From: Candidatus Helarchaeota archaeon
GTDB lineage: Archaea; Asgardarchaeota; Lokiarchaeia; Helarchaeales; HEL-GB-A
Reading direction: 5' to 3'
DNA length: 23,569 nt
Assembly: GCA_013375405.1 (NCBI GenBank)
Contig: JABXJU010000046.1
Coordinates: forward strand, 1 to 23,569
Part shown: in pieces, positions 15,143-23,386 of the stretch
Position numbering within the stretch: position 1 is the first letter of the stretch
How the letters are laid out: each line of letters begins with the position of its first letter
Made by a program: the position numbers and the translations under genes
Notes under the pieces: model-generated
What the model was told of the DNA's origin: nothing
The model's database searches: none
The model's input: only the letters and a program-made list of their open reading frames with translations

Positions 15143-15282
15143 GTGAAAAAGAGGATCTTACTACGCAATTTAAAATTTCATTTCTTGAAGAAATTATCGG
15201 AATTGATGAAATTGATTTCGATGACGTGCCATCCGCATTAGTTGATTACTACATCGAATTAAAATTAAGAGATCTAATTTAA
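15139..15282 (+). CDS. Small acidic protein of 47 residues, unrecognised
   Basis: A short reading frame with protein-like, acidic composition: FKISFLEEIIGIDEIDFDDV then SALVDYYIELKLRDLI, predicted to be helical. The start is TTG 15139 with GTGGAGAT about 9 nt upstream. The start overlaps the stop of the preceding open frame. I recognise no family. The composition and the ribosome binding site make it more than a random frame, but the length and the non-ATG start keep confidence low. Confidence 0.4.
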   Translation: MSEKEDLTTQFKISFLEEIIGIDEIDFDDVPSALVDYYIELKLRDLI

Positions 15283-15333
15283 TTAGAAATTCATCCCCAT
15301 TCTGGATTTTTACGCTCGTTTGGGCACACGCTA

Positions 15334-15365
15334 CCTCTTAAACCTCAATTTTTTCGTTTAAGAGG
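15334..15365. repeat. Perfect 10-bp stem hairpin
   Basis: CCTCTTAAAC (15334-15343) and GTTTAAGAGG (15356-15365) are exact reverse complements around a 12-nt loop containing six T. It could be a structured RNA element or a binding site. The lack of a T run on the 3' side of the plus strand makes an intrinsic terminator less likely. Confidence 0.5.
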
Positions 15366-15636
15366 AAAATTTGTGAAAACCCAGAATTTTTTGCTTTCTT
15401 AACATAAAGATCCCTGTCCAGATCTTAATCCCGATCTTTTAGGGACCCTAATCACTCGTCATCCAATTCGAATGTATTCAAATTCTTGCTCTGGCTTTTC
15501 TTCTTTTTCTGTTGAACTTTTCTCGGTTATTTAAATCACCATTGATTCCGTTGGTTAGGACAAGAAAAAATAGATTTATAATTTTTTGGCAATAATTAGG
15601 TCCTCTAGACTAGGGTAACTTGATTCAAAACCACAG

Positions 15637-15679
15637 ATTGTTTCAACAATTTTTTTATAATCCGACAATCAAAATTGTT
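15637..15679 (+). promoter_or_regulatory. Promoter region with two ATTGT/ACAAT palindromes
   Basis: ATTGTTTCAACAAT (15637-15650) has perfect 6-bp arms, and ACAATCAAAATTGT (15665-15678) has 5-bp arms. A TATA-like TTTTTTATAA (15651-15660) lies between them, upstream of the small membrane protein gene. The second palindrome would overlap the transcription start, so repression is plausible. Confidence 0.4.
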
Positions 15680-15693
15680 ACGAGGTGATTTAT

Positions 15694-16014
15694 ATGTTCA
15701 AATTTAATTTAAATAGATTAGAAGGCGTCTTCGGAGTCGGTCTTTTAGGGGGCGCTATTGCGTGTTTTATTGTTTACATGGCTAGCAATTTAGTCAGTAA
15801 AGCAGGGATCGTAGATACTGCCCAATTGATCGGATTTTATTCAATGATTGCAGGCGTTATTTGCCTAGCGGTAGGAAGCGGATTGTTAGTGATCAATGTT
15901 CTTCTAACCCGAGGCACTGAAAGCGAAGGAATCACCACCTGGCAAATTCTTCTCTTTTTCTGCGTGGTTGGGGTAACTACTCTTATCTTTCTCCTAATAC
16001 CTGCAGTAATTTAA
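15694..16014 (+). CDS. Small three-helix membrane protein
   Basis: A 106-residue protein with three hydrophobic segments (about residues 13-31, 46-70 and 83-105), and a short positively charged N-terminus with a loop containing RGTESEG between helices two and three. I recognise no family. ATG 15694 is preceded by GAGGTGAT with 5-nt spacing; the in-frame GTG at 15685 is part of that site and should not be the start. It stands alone, convergent with the large membrane hydrolase gene 80 bp away. Confidence 0.75.
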   Translation: MFKFNLNRLEGVFGVGLLGGAIACFIVYMASNLVSKAGIVDTAQLIGFYSMIAGVICLAVGSGLLVINVLLTRGTESEGITTWQILLFFCVVGVTTLIFLLIPAVI

Positions 16015-16094
16015 GATGTTATAATTAATATTTAATTATAAGAGAATATTTAATGTAATCTGTATTAGCTTTCTATTCGAGGAATAAACCAGTC

Positions 16095-19000
16095 TTAAGT
16101 TCCAGGTTTATATGGCGGAAACCATTGTGCTTCTCCCAGAGCTGTTATATTCACGACACTCCCCAAATTGTTTAGGATTGCCCCAATTCGATCTCGTCCT
16201 GAGTAGAGTGTGGAGACGTGATCGCAATACACCCACCGCTCCCCCACGATAGAAGAGACGATGGCATCAAATTCCGCTTTGTAATTATTAAGTTCACCTG
16301 CGGAAATTATTCCGGGATTCTCCTCAAGGTATTGTAATGTTGCATTTAAGAGCCAGAGATATTCGTAATCTTCCTGACCTTCAAGGTACATTTCCCAGCG
16401 GAGCGAATCGTACAGTTGCCCGCCCTGTTTATACAGGAACCAGCCGTCTCCATATCCGTTGAAAGCAATTCCGTATTTACCATGGTAATACATATAAGAA
16501 TGCCAGAACAAATAACCATGAACCTTATACAACCATACCTGCCACAGTAAGACTCGAGTCGCATATAATCTATCATAGATCATCGAATTTGGCCAAGGGG
16601 CAGTGGGCCCCACACAGGTATAAAACCAAAACTCCGTATCTACCTCCATTCGTTCATCCCATCTGGCTTTATCGCGATCATTGCTAATTGGACAATAGAT
16701 ATCAATATAATCTCTGAGAAGTTCCAGTTCCTCTGATGGTGGGGTGGTAGTCATGATTTTAATATTCGGCGACGCATTTTTCATTTCACTGAGGAGGATA
16801 CGGCATCGATTGAAATACTCTTGTCGGGTATAGGGGGCTGGAATGAAGATGGAAAATTCATCAATGAAGTAGTAATAGGAGTAATTCAACCAATTTTTAT
16901 CATCCAAATGCCCTTCGACATCGGCAAGCCAATTCTTTAACCATAACATGCGGGTAGCATTTTCAATGTAGGGATCACGTCTATCTTCGATACGGAGGGG
17001 ATAGGGGACACTGAAGCCATTCATCCCATGGTTTAATTTATATTCGACCATACTATCCCACCATGTCCAATTGAATGTCCAAGTATCGGAGGAGGTATTT
17101 AACCAACAGGTATATGTCTCTGTAGTATTTAAATCGGAAAGGGTGGGAGCAGCTCTGATCAGAGCACCATAATCATTCATTCTATGATCGATGTAATTGT
17201 CGATTATATCAAAGTCGTCGGAGCGACTTCCGATATTCGTTCTCAAGTGCCTCATATTCGGTATCGTAAAATTCCACACGTGCAAGCGTATTGTTATTAT
17301 TTCTTCTTGCCCTCCATTAAATGTGAAATTTAATCGTCCTTCGTAATCACCCTCAACTGCATCGTAAGGCGTTCTGATATCAAACCAGAAAACGTAATTC
17401 TCCTGTTTATCTAAATCCAGTGAAGTAAGTGGTCGTAAAATATCAGGGAATTCCTCTTCAAGTATAAAATCTATATACCGTAATGAGCAATTATCGGCAG
17501 AAATGTTGTATGGACTGACTTGGTGTTCGAAATCATTTATCTGATATGTTAATGAATTAATAGATCCGCCCAACGGACGCCAGACTAATTGAAATGCAGC
17601 GTATTCATTTTTTGCCATGAATAGCTCAACAGCATCTATGTGGGGAGAAGTGCTAGTACAAATTGTGGTGTCCTTTGTAACCCTTTCCGTCGAATTTTGA
17701 AGCCAAATCAAATAGTTCCCTGGATTATGAACGAGGATAGGCCGTTGGTATGTCTGGCTAAAGGAATAATAGATGCTAAAACTTCCAACGAAAGCAACTA
17801 CTACGAGTGCAGTTAGGGATAATCCAATTACCTTCTTTTTCGGGGATGCCTTTCTTCTAATTTTCTTTCGCGCATTCGAAAGTTTCCCCGGATTATTTTT
17901 CTTGATGATATTCTTTTTCCATTTTGGTTTCTTCTCAATGAAAATAGGAATTAAAATCTCAGTGACTAAATAGTTAAAAGCTAATCCAACAAGTAAAACG
18001 ATGCTCAAAGCAATGCAATAAAGATAAAACATGAAGAAGGTCTGGTCCGATAAAGGAGGATCTCCTCCTGGATTATTAAGGAGGAAATTCCCTGGAACCA
18101 GTATCATTCCAAGAAGAAATGGAGTTGCTGTGATGGCTGCCGTTCTAATCATGGAATCAGTACCATCAGTGTGTTTGAAGACAAGATCAGAGAACAGTTC
18201 ACTCAAAATAAATCCAATAGGGATGCCAACAAGGAGGAAATTTCCCCAGCTATGAAGGAATTTAAATGGAAATAGTATGTCGAATTCGCCACTGAAGGAA
18301 TTAACCTTATTAGCGAGCCCATCTTTGAATATTAGGTAAAAATTCAAAATTAGAAGTGAAATAGCTGTTGCGTACAGACCCTTTTTGATGATTGGTCTGC
18401 TTGCCACCAGGAAATAAATTCCTACTCCAATCATTCCACAGAATAAGAAGTAAGATATTATCTCAGGTAAATATATTGGATATTCAAAGAAATATACGAT
18501 TTGGCTTATGACTAGAAATAATCCAATAAATCTAAGAACATCAATCAGACTAAATGAAAATATCTTAAGGAAAGATGAACGCTTTCGTTTATAGTACTTT
18601 ATAAGTCTTCGGTACATCCGTCCCCCATACATTGCAAATAATGCGGAACCAAATACCAATATTATCATAATGATTGAAAACATCTGTATTAACGGCATAT
18701 CATATTCCATGGTCCCTACTTCATAAGGGAATGCAATGTGTATTATGATATCTAAAGGGGCGAGTATAATGGTGACAATCCCAAATACCAAAAAGAGCAC
18801 CAAGGGAATAAATAATAACCAGAATTCCTTTGGATGAGTTCCAACCATCATTAATTTCGAATTAATTTTACTTATAATGCCACCATTCGTTAGTTTTTTA
18901 GTTGATTCTGATTTTGTAATCTTCGATTCCGCTTCAATGGCATTTTCTCCAAGATTTAGGACTGGACTATCAAAAAACTTAGAATTAACAAAGTTGTAAT

Positions 19001-19634
19001 AGTTTTCATTCATCAGAAACATGATGGAAAACAAAATTAATCCAATCTCGATGATAAAAATTGAAGTTAGCAACATAAAAAAAGACACATAACGGTAGAA
19101 TAGCATTGCAAAAATATAAAATCCAAAGCTTAAAAGGAGAATTAACATAGTAGGTAATTTAGAGTTTTCACTATCTCCCTTAATATTTTCAGAGCTACTC
19201 TTAGCTTCGGAATCATTAAAGTTTGAGATAATCGTGCTCAAACTCATAGTTGTTTTAATCGTTACGAGTCCCATAAACAGTCCCACGATGAATCCATTAT
19301 ACCGTAGAAACCAACCAACTTGAACAAGCCAAGGCTCAAACAAATCTTGTGTAAAGGTTAAGAATGCGTGTATTACGAAGATCAAACAAATTATCGCGGC
19401 GACGTCAAAAATCCGTGTGATAATGAAGCGATATTTTTGTTTTAAAAAGGAGAGCAATAAAAATGAGGTAATTAAGCTAAAAGATAGAAAGATAAACATC
19501 CAATATATAGTATGACCTTCCCCCATCATATGGATTTCCATTGGCAGAAATGAAAGCGTCCCAAAAAATCCTAACAGCGCCAGACCTAGAGAAACTGTGA
19601 CAATTTCATAAAGAGAATATTTTAATTTCGTCAT
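16095..19634 (-). CDS. Polytopic membrane protein with a C-terminal GH123/DUF4091-like extracellular domain
   Basis: An 1179-residue protein. Residues 1-600 hold about 14 hydrophobic helices with no recognisable transporter motif. A strongly basic loop (about 565-601, KKxxxNARKKIRRKASPKKK) precedes a last helix at about 602-623, which by the positive-inside rule places the rest outside. Residues 630-1179 match the layout of glycoside hydrolase 123/DUF4091 proteins: a beta domain with KNEYAAFQLVW and a DAVEGDYEG element, the VWNFTIPNMRHL linker, a barrel with an adjacent Asp925-Glu926 pair in FIDEF at the position of the GH123 catalytic Asp-Glu, and the C-terminal GQEDYEYLWLL (Glu1088, Asp1089). 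GH123 enzymes act on beta-N-acetylgalactosaminides; the substrate here is unknown. It is followed upstream by genes for a four-helix protein and an esterase-like protein on the same strand. No clear ribosome binding site precedes the ATG. Confidence 0.82.
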   Translation of the reverse strand: MTKLKYSLYEIVTVSLGLALLGFFGTLSFLPMEIHMMGEGHTIYWMFIFLSFSLITSFLLLSFLKQKYRFIITRIFDVAAIICLIFVIHAFLTFTQDLFEPWLVQVGWFLRYNGFIVGLFMGLVTIKTTMSLSTIISNFNDSEAKSSSENIKGDSENSKLPTMLILLLSFGFYIFAMLFYRYVSFFMLLTSIFIIEIGLILFSIMFLMNENYYNFVNSKFFDSPVLNLGENAIEAESKITKSESTKKLTNGGIISKINSKLMMVGTHPKEFWLLFIPLVLFLVFGIVTIILAPLDIIIHIAFPYEVGTMEYDMPLIQMFSIIMIILVFGSALFAMYGGRMYRRLIKYYKRKRSSFLKIFSFSLIDVLRFIGLFLVISQIVYFFEYPIYLPEIISYFLFCGMIGVGIYFLVASRPIIKKGLYATAISLLILNFYLIFKDGLANKVNSFSGEFDILFPFKFLHSWGNFLLVGIPIGFILSELFSDLVFKHTDGTDSMIRTAAITATPFLLGMILVPGNFLLNNPGGDPPLSDQTFFMFYLYCIALSIVLLVGLAFNYLVTEILIPIFIEKKPKWKKNIIKKNNPGKLSNARKKIRRKASPKKKVIGLSLTALVVVAFVGSFSIYYSFSQTYQRPILVHNPGNYLIWLQNSTERVTKDTTICTSTSPHIDAVELFMAKNEYAAFQLVWRPLGGSINSLTYQINDFEHQVSPYNISADNCSLRYIDFILEEEFPDILRPLTSLDLDKQENYVFWFDIRTPYDAVEGDYEGRLNFTFNGGQEEIITIRLHVWNFTIPNMRHLRTNIGSRSDDFDIIDNYIDHRMNDYGALIRAAPTLSDLNTTETYTCWLNTSSDTWTFNWTWWDSMVEYKLNHGMNGFSVPYPLRIEDRRDPYIENATRMLWLKNWLADVEGHLDDKNWLNYSYYYFIDEFSIFIPAPYTRQEYFNRCRILLSEMKNASPNIKIMTTTPPSEELELLRDYIDIYCPISNDRDKARWDERMEVDTEFWFYTCVGPTAPWPNSMIYDRLYATRVLLWQVWLYKVHGYLFWHSYMYYHGKYGIAFNGYGDGWFLYKQGGQLYDSLRWEMYLEGQEDYEYLWLLNATLQYLEENPGIISAGELNNYKAEFDAIVSSIVGERWVYCDHVSTLYSGRDRIGAILNNLGSVVNITALGEAQWFPPYKPGT

Positions 19635-19699
19635 TAGTAATTTAATGAATATTTTGGATTATTAAATGTGAGGTTAATCAAACAGTTTCAAGATCGAGA

Positions 19700-20149
19700 T
19701 TAAAATGACCACGCTGTTTCTATTATAATTGTGATATAACAGACAATTGTGAGGCAAATTCCAAAGCTAATGCAAATTGAGAAGGTATATGCAGCCAATA
19801 ATTGCGCAAAATGTGTTGAATTGCTAGCACTAAAGCTGATGGAAAATAAAAACGAAGACATCATTATGAAGGTTAAGCATACACATGCTACTATTATAGT
19901 CGTATAAGATAGCTGAATTATCTTTCGCCCTATTTGATCATTCCTGTTAGCATTTGTGAAATTCAATAACACTTGACCAACCATCAAGGGGAGACTGATA
20001 AGGCTCAAAATTCCTGCAATGGTTTGAATGGCAAAATTGCCTACTAGGCCGAGCAAGTTTGAAACAAGGGTTGAAATCAGAATGATTAATGTTAGTTGTA
20101 AGTAAATTTTAAAAAAATTCTTAGACCTAATAAATTTTAATTTATCCAT
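19700..20149 (-). CDS. Four-helix membrane protein
   Basis: A 149-residue hydrophobic protein with four predicted membrane helices (about residues 15-35, 38-62, 80-105 and 118-145), and a basic N-terminus (MDKLKFIRSKNFFK) that should lie inside. I recognise no family. A strong GGAGGT ribosome binding site is built into the last codons of the upstream esterase-like gene, and the start lies 3 nt after that gene's stop, so the two are translationally linked. The large GH123-like gene begins 65 bp downstream on the same strand. Confidence 0.78.
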   Translation of the reverse strand: MDKLKFIRSKNFFKIYLQLTLIILISTLVSNLLGLVGNFAIQTIAGILSLISLPLMVGQVLLNFTNANRNDQIGRKIIQLSYTTIIVACVCLTFIMMSSFLFSISFSASNSTHFAQLLAAYTFSICISFGICLTIVCYITIIIETAWSF

Positions 20150-20152
20150 TTA

Positions 20153-21457
20153 TTAACCTCCACTTAAAAGCTCTAATGCCATAAATCGTTCAATGTAATA
20201 CGTTGAGATTTGTCCGCCAAATGTTTGGAAATTGATGTCAAAGCCATGACCTGCCCACGGAATTGTAATTAACACACATTTTTTACCTAATCCTTTCGCA
20301 TATTCGTAGAATTCAACCCCCTGAGTCGGATAATCCACCATTTTATCTTTTGTCCCATGGACAATCATGATCGGAGGTACAACCGTGCTATTATCAATTA
20401 GAAATGAAGCCGAAAATTTATCATATTGTTCTGCAAGTGGAAGAGAGCCTGCTAATAAAGTATCAGTAAATGAGGCTCCTATTTTTGATAAATTCGTAGG
20501 CGGGTAGAACCAAATTCCTCCGGTAATATTCATGGTAGCTGAAAAGTTGCCAGTAAATAAGGGATTCTTATAACCTAATGTTACAACAGATGCCATGTGC
20601 GCGCCTGCAGATCTTCCCACAACGAACGTGTTATTCAGATCTGCATGATATTTCGTACTATTTAGCTCTAACATTTTCGTAAAATAGCCAATATTTTCTA
20701 CCTGCTGTTCAATAGTGTAACTTTCATTGTATGCTGGCGTAATTAAATCTCTAATCAAACTAAAGGCCTCCCCAAAGCCTCCCATTTCTCCACCTAATGC
20801 ACTGATATCATAGACTCCATACTGGATATCAAACACAACATATCCTTTTGATGCAAAATATTTATTAAAAGGGATAACATTTCCTGGTCCCTTATTGCCT
20901 ATAACCCATCCCCCGCCATGAAGCGCAATTATGACAGGAAAGGGCCCGGGGCCATTTGGTTTATACCAATCAAAGTAAAAACTGTCATTTCCATTATTTA
21001 AATACAGAATATCTGTTTGGACGGAGAATTGTGATTCATCAATTGGAAATCCAAAAAAGTTATCAAAAATGGAATAGGGTGTTGGTCTCATTGAAGACGT
21101 ATCTAAATTCGTATAAGCCACGCCATATGTTTGAACCATTTGGTTGTCCGCGGCGGAGATCCCGAATGGAATCGATATATAAGGCATAAACGCGAAGATA
21201 AGTATAAATATACAAATTCCTATGACTGTCAAAGCACCCTTGCGATTTTTCATAAATGAGAAGCGGATAATAATGATTCCACTAACTATATAGATTAAGC
21301 ATAAGAAGGGTGCGATTGCTGGATAAATTAACGTTACTATCTGGCCAATAAATGTAAAATCAAGGAAAACATATACTATAGTTATAAAAAGAAACCAGGC
21401 AAGGTTAGAATAACAAAGAAAAAGAAGAAAATATCGTAAAATCTTTTTAACCTTCAT
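20153..21457 (-). CDS. Membrane-anchored alpha/beta hydrolase (esterase/lipase-like)
   Basis: A 434-residue protein. Three hydrophobic segments in residues 8-100 anchor it. The rest is an alpha/beta hydrolase of the carboxylesterase/BD-FAE type: oxyanion motif HGGG (180-183), nucleophile elbow GRSAG with Ser283, then HGTKDKMV with Asp371 and AGHGFD with His404 as the other triad members. The catalytic domain is preceded by an odd number of helices and probably faces outward, so an action on esterified envelope glycans or lipids is inferred. It is the first gene of a same-strand group with the four-helix protein and the GH123-like protein. The start ATG 21457 has only a weak ribosome binding site. 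Confidence 0.88.
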   Translation of the reverse strand: MKVKKILRYFLLFLCYSNLAWFLFITIVYVFLDFTFIGQIVTLIYPAIAPFLCLIYIVSGIIIIRFSFMKNRKGALTVIGICIFILIFAFMPYISIPFGISAADNQMVQTYGVAYTNLDTSSMRPTPYSIFDNFFGFPIDESQFSVQTDILYLNNGNDSFYFDWYKPNGPGPFPVIIALHGGGWVIGNKGPGNVIPFNKYFASKGYVVFDIQYGVYDISALGGEMGGFGEAFSLIRDLITPAYNESYTIEQQVENIGYFTKMLELNSTKYHADLNNTFVVGRSAGAHMASVVTLGYKNPLFTGNFSATMNITGGIWFYPPTNLSKIGASFTDTLLAGSLPLAEQYDKFSASFLIDNSTVVPPIMIVHGTKDKMVDYPTQGVEFYEYAKGLGKKCVLITIPWAGHGFDINFQTFGGQISTYYIERFMALELLSGG

Positions 21458-21594
21458 GAGAAAACCACAATGAAATCGCTGAGCTAATGTAAAAAATAGA
21501 TACTTAAAAATTGTGGTTTCGAGCTTAATTAATCGATAAAATCACCCAATTTTCTCCATAACCTTTTAATAGACAGTAAGAATCTTGGTTTTAT

Positions 21595-22479
21595 ATGTCT
21601 CTTTACTGGCTTGGCATAGCGGTCGCATTATTAGCGGGTGCATCCAATAATTTTGGAATTGTTGTTGAAAAGAAGGCGTTAAATAGGCTACCAGAAGGAC
21701 AGAAAGTTGGGCGTCATTTATTAAAAAACCGGTTATGGCTCCTAGGCTTCATTTTAAATATTGTTATTACTTCTATTTTGGTCTTTTACGCTGAATATTT
21801 GATCGGGCCAACCCTTGTTCCCGGACTGGAGGCTACAGGTATGATTATCTTAGCAATCGGTTCTCTCCGACTGTTAAAGGAAACCATTAAGACCCCCGAA
21901 ATTATTGGAATTAGTTTTATGATTCTGGCGATATTGTGTCTATCTTTCAGTGAGCTAGCCATTGATATTAATACTTCTGCATTGGCAGAAACAGGCTTTT
22001 TGATTAGAGTTGTTATCTTTACATTGATTTTGGTTGTAGGTTCAATTGTCACGAGAATTGTGAGAGCTAAAAGAGAAAATCTTAAAGGAATTGCATATGC
22101 AATCGATTCTGGCTTAATGTTTGGTTTAAATAATTTTTGGATAGCTCCGTTAATAGGTCTCATTGATAATATCTTTGCAGGGAGCCTAGCAACTAACGAA
22201 TTGATTTTACTAATTTTGGCATTCGTTACGCTGCCTATCGTTAATTATTTTGGTATTTTTTATATGCAAAAGTCCTTGGAATTTGGACAGGCCAGTAATA
22301 TGCGTCCTATACAACAAGCACCCGTTCAGATAGTTCCTGTCTTCTATTTCTTCGCCATTTTCTTGTTAGCTCCACCACAGATCTTTTCTTTACCGCTGGC
22401 CATTAGTGGCATAGCACTAATTCTTGTTAGTATGTTGTTATTATCCAGACGTGCGGGACAACTTGAAGCTATTAAATAA
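21595..22479 (+). CDS. NIPA/DMT-superfamily membrane transporter-like protein
   Basis: A 294-residue protein with about nine to ten hydrophobic helices. The opening YWLGIAVALLAGASNNFGIVVEKKAL resembles the first helix of NIPA-like and related drug/metabolite transporter proteins (small residues, then SNNFG and a KK pair). A second repeat-like half starts near YAIDSGLMFGLNNFW, as expected from the internal duplication of DMT proteins. NIPA relatives carry Mg2+ or other cations, but substrate cannot be deduced here. A TATA-like CTTTTAATAG at about 21563-21572 lies some 25-30 bp before the ATG and no ribosome binding site is visible, suggesting a leaderless transcript. It is divergent from the esterase-like gene. 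Confidence 0.72.
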   Translation: MSLYWLGIAVALLAGASNNFGIVVEKKALNRLPEGQKVGRHLLKNRLWLLGFILNIVITSILVFYAEYLIGPTLVPGLEATGMIILAIGSLRLLKETIKTPEIIGISFMILAILCLSFSELAIDINTSALAETGFLIRVVIFTLILVVGSIVTRIVRAKRENLKGIAYAIDSGLMFGLNNFWIAPLIGLIDNIFAGSLATNELILLILAFVTLPIVNYFGIFYMQKSLEFGQASNMRPIQQAPVQIVPVFYFFAIFLLAPPQIFSLPLAISGIALILVSMLLLSRRAGQLEAIK

Positions 22480-22490
22480 AATTGATGTCT

Positions 22491-23255
22491 TTATTCGAAT
22501 TTCCCATGTTTTCCTTCGCCCTTCGTGAATCGCTTTGCCCCTTCGAAAGTTTCCTTGCTCTCAATCGTCTTTAATCCATGTTTAAACTCATTGTTAAGCG
22601 CTTCCTTCAGGTTCATTCCATACTGTTCATACGTCGACATTCTATCCTCTCTTAGACAGGTCTGAGGGAATTTGGCAATTTGACGTGCCAATTTTTCGGC
22701 TTCCGGGCGACTTTGTCCCACATCTACAATGCGATTCGCTAATCCCCATCGAAATGCCTCCTCCGCAGTCACTGGACGACCGGTGAGAATCATATCGAGC
22801 GCCCTACTTAGGCCAATGAGGCGTGGTAATCTAATTGTACATCCATCAATGAGTGGAACCCCAAACCTCCTATTAAATACTCCAAATACTGCATCTCGCT
22901 CAACAACTCGTAAATCACACCAAATCGCTAGCTCTAAACCACCTGCAACAGCATATCCCGCAACCGCAGCAATCACCGGTTTTGATAACACCATTCTCGT
23001 TGGCCCCATAGGGCCATCGCCCTTCGGATCAAATCGATTACCTCGTCCTTCAGCGACGGCTTTCAGATTTGCTCCTGCACAAAAACAGCCATGATCTCCC
23101 CACAAAACAGCAACCTGCGCTTTCTCATCATGTTCAAATTCTCTAAAAGCATCGGCTAACGCAGCAGCTGTTGCCCCATCCACCGCATTTTTTACTTCCG
23201 GATTATCTATTATTACAGTCGTAACTACATCCTTTTTCTCTACTCTAACTCCCAT
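22491..23255 (-). CDS. Enoyl-CoA hydratase/isomerase (crotonase) family protein
   Basis: A 254-residue crotonase-fold protein. The oxyanion-hole elements are CAGANLK (59-65) and AGYAVAGGLELAIWCD (99-114). Glu108 matches the first catalytic Glu of enoyl-CoA hydratase, but the second is replaced: the aligned segment GVFNRRFGVPLIDGCT has Asn128 there. Subgroups with RRFGVPLIDG are frequent in bacteria, and their reactions are varied, so a standard hydratase role should not be assumed. The protein is cytoplasmic and expected to bind an acyl-CoA. GC content in the lines I counted (40-48%) looks higher than in much of the window, which with the bacterial-like motif hints at transfer from bacteria. 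The start ATG has AAGTGAT upstream. Convergent with the transporter-like gene at 11 bp. Confidence 0.9.
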   Translation of the reverse strand: MGVRVEKKDVVTTVIIDNPEVKNAVDGATAAALADAFREFEHDEKAQVAVLWGDHGCFCAGANLKAVAEGRGNRFDPKGDGPMGPTRMVLSKPVIAAVAGYAVAGGLELAIWCDLRVVERDAVFGVFNRRFGVPLIDGCTIRLPRLIGLSRALDMILTGRPVTAEEAFRWGLANRIVDVGQSRPEAEKLARQIAKFPQTCLREDRMSTYEQYGMNLKEALNNEFKHGLKTIESKETFEGAKRFTKGEGKHGKFE

Positions 23256-23336
23256 TTTTTATCACTTCAATACTTAAATCACCTATTTCATAATTAAATT
23301 ATCATTAGGATTGAGCTGTTTAAATGAATTTTTGTT

Positions 23337-23353
23337 AAAAAAAATAAAAAAAA
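23337..23353 (-). terminator. T-rich terminator of the gene at the window's right end
   Basis: On the minus strand a run of T broken by one A lies about 35 bases after the stop of the partial gene at 23387-23569, in the position of a U-tract terminator. Confidence 0.45.
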
Positions 23354-23386
23354 GGAATATTCTTAATAATCCATTCTTTTAGTCGA

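Larger units (their letters stand above)
15283..15693. other. Non-coding stretch with a hairpin and operator-like palindromes
   Basis: About 410 bases with no convincing reading frame on either strand. It holds the hairpin at 15334-15365, a pyrimidine-rich tract at about 15485-15525, and two short palindromes near the next gene's promoter. No tRNA or rRNA is recognisable. Confidence 0.5.

Noticed and set aside
15459..15530. Minus-strand frame ITEKSSTEKEEKPEQEFEYIRIG
   Set aside because: Only 23 codons directly after a stop, without any start codon; the Lys/Glu-rich content follows from a pyrimidine-rich tract on the other strand.
14951..15693. tRNA, C/D-box RNA or other known RNA gene in the long gap
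   Set aside because: No T-loop-like GTTCRANYC within a cloverleaf context and no convincing C/D box pair could be found by eye.
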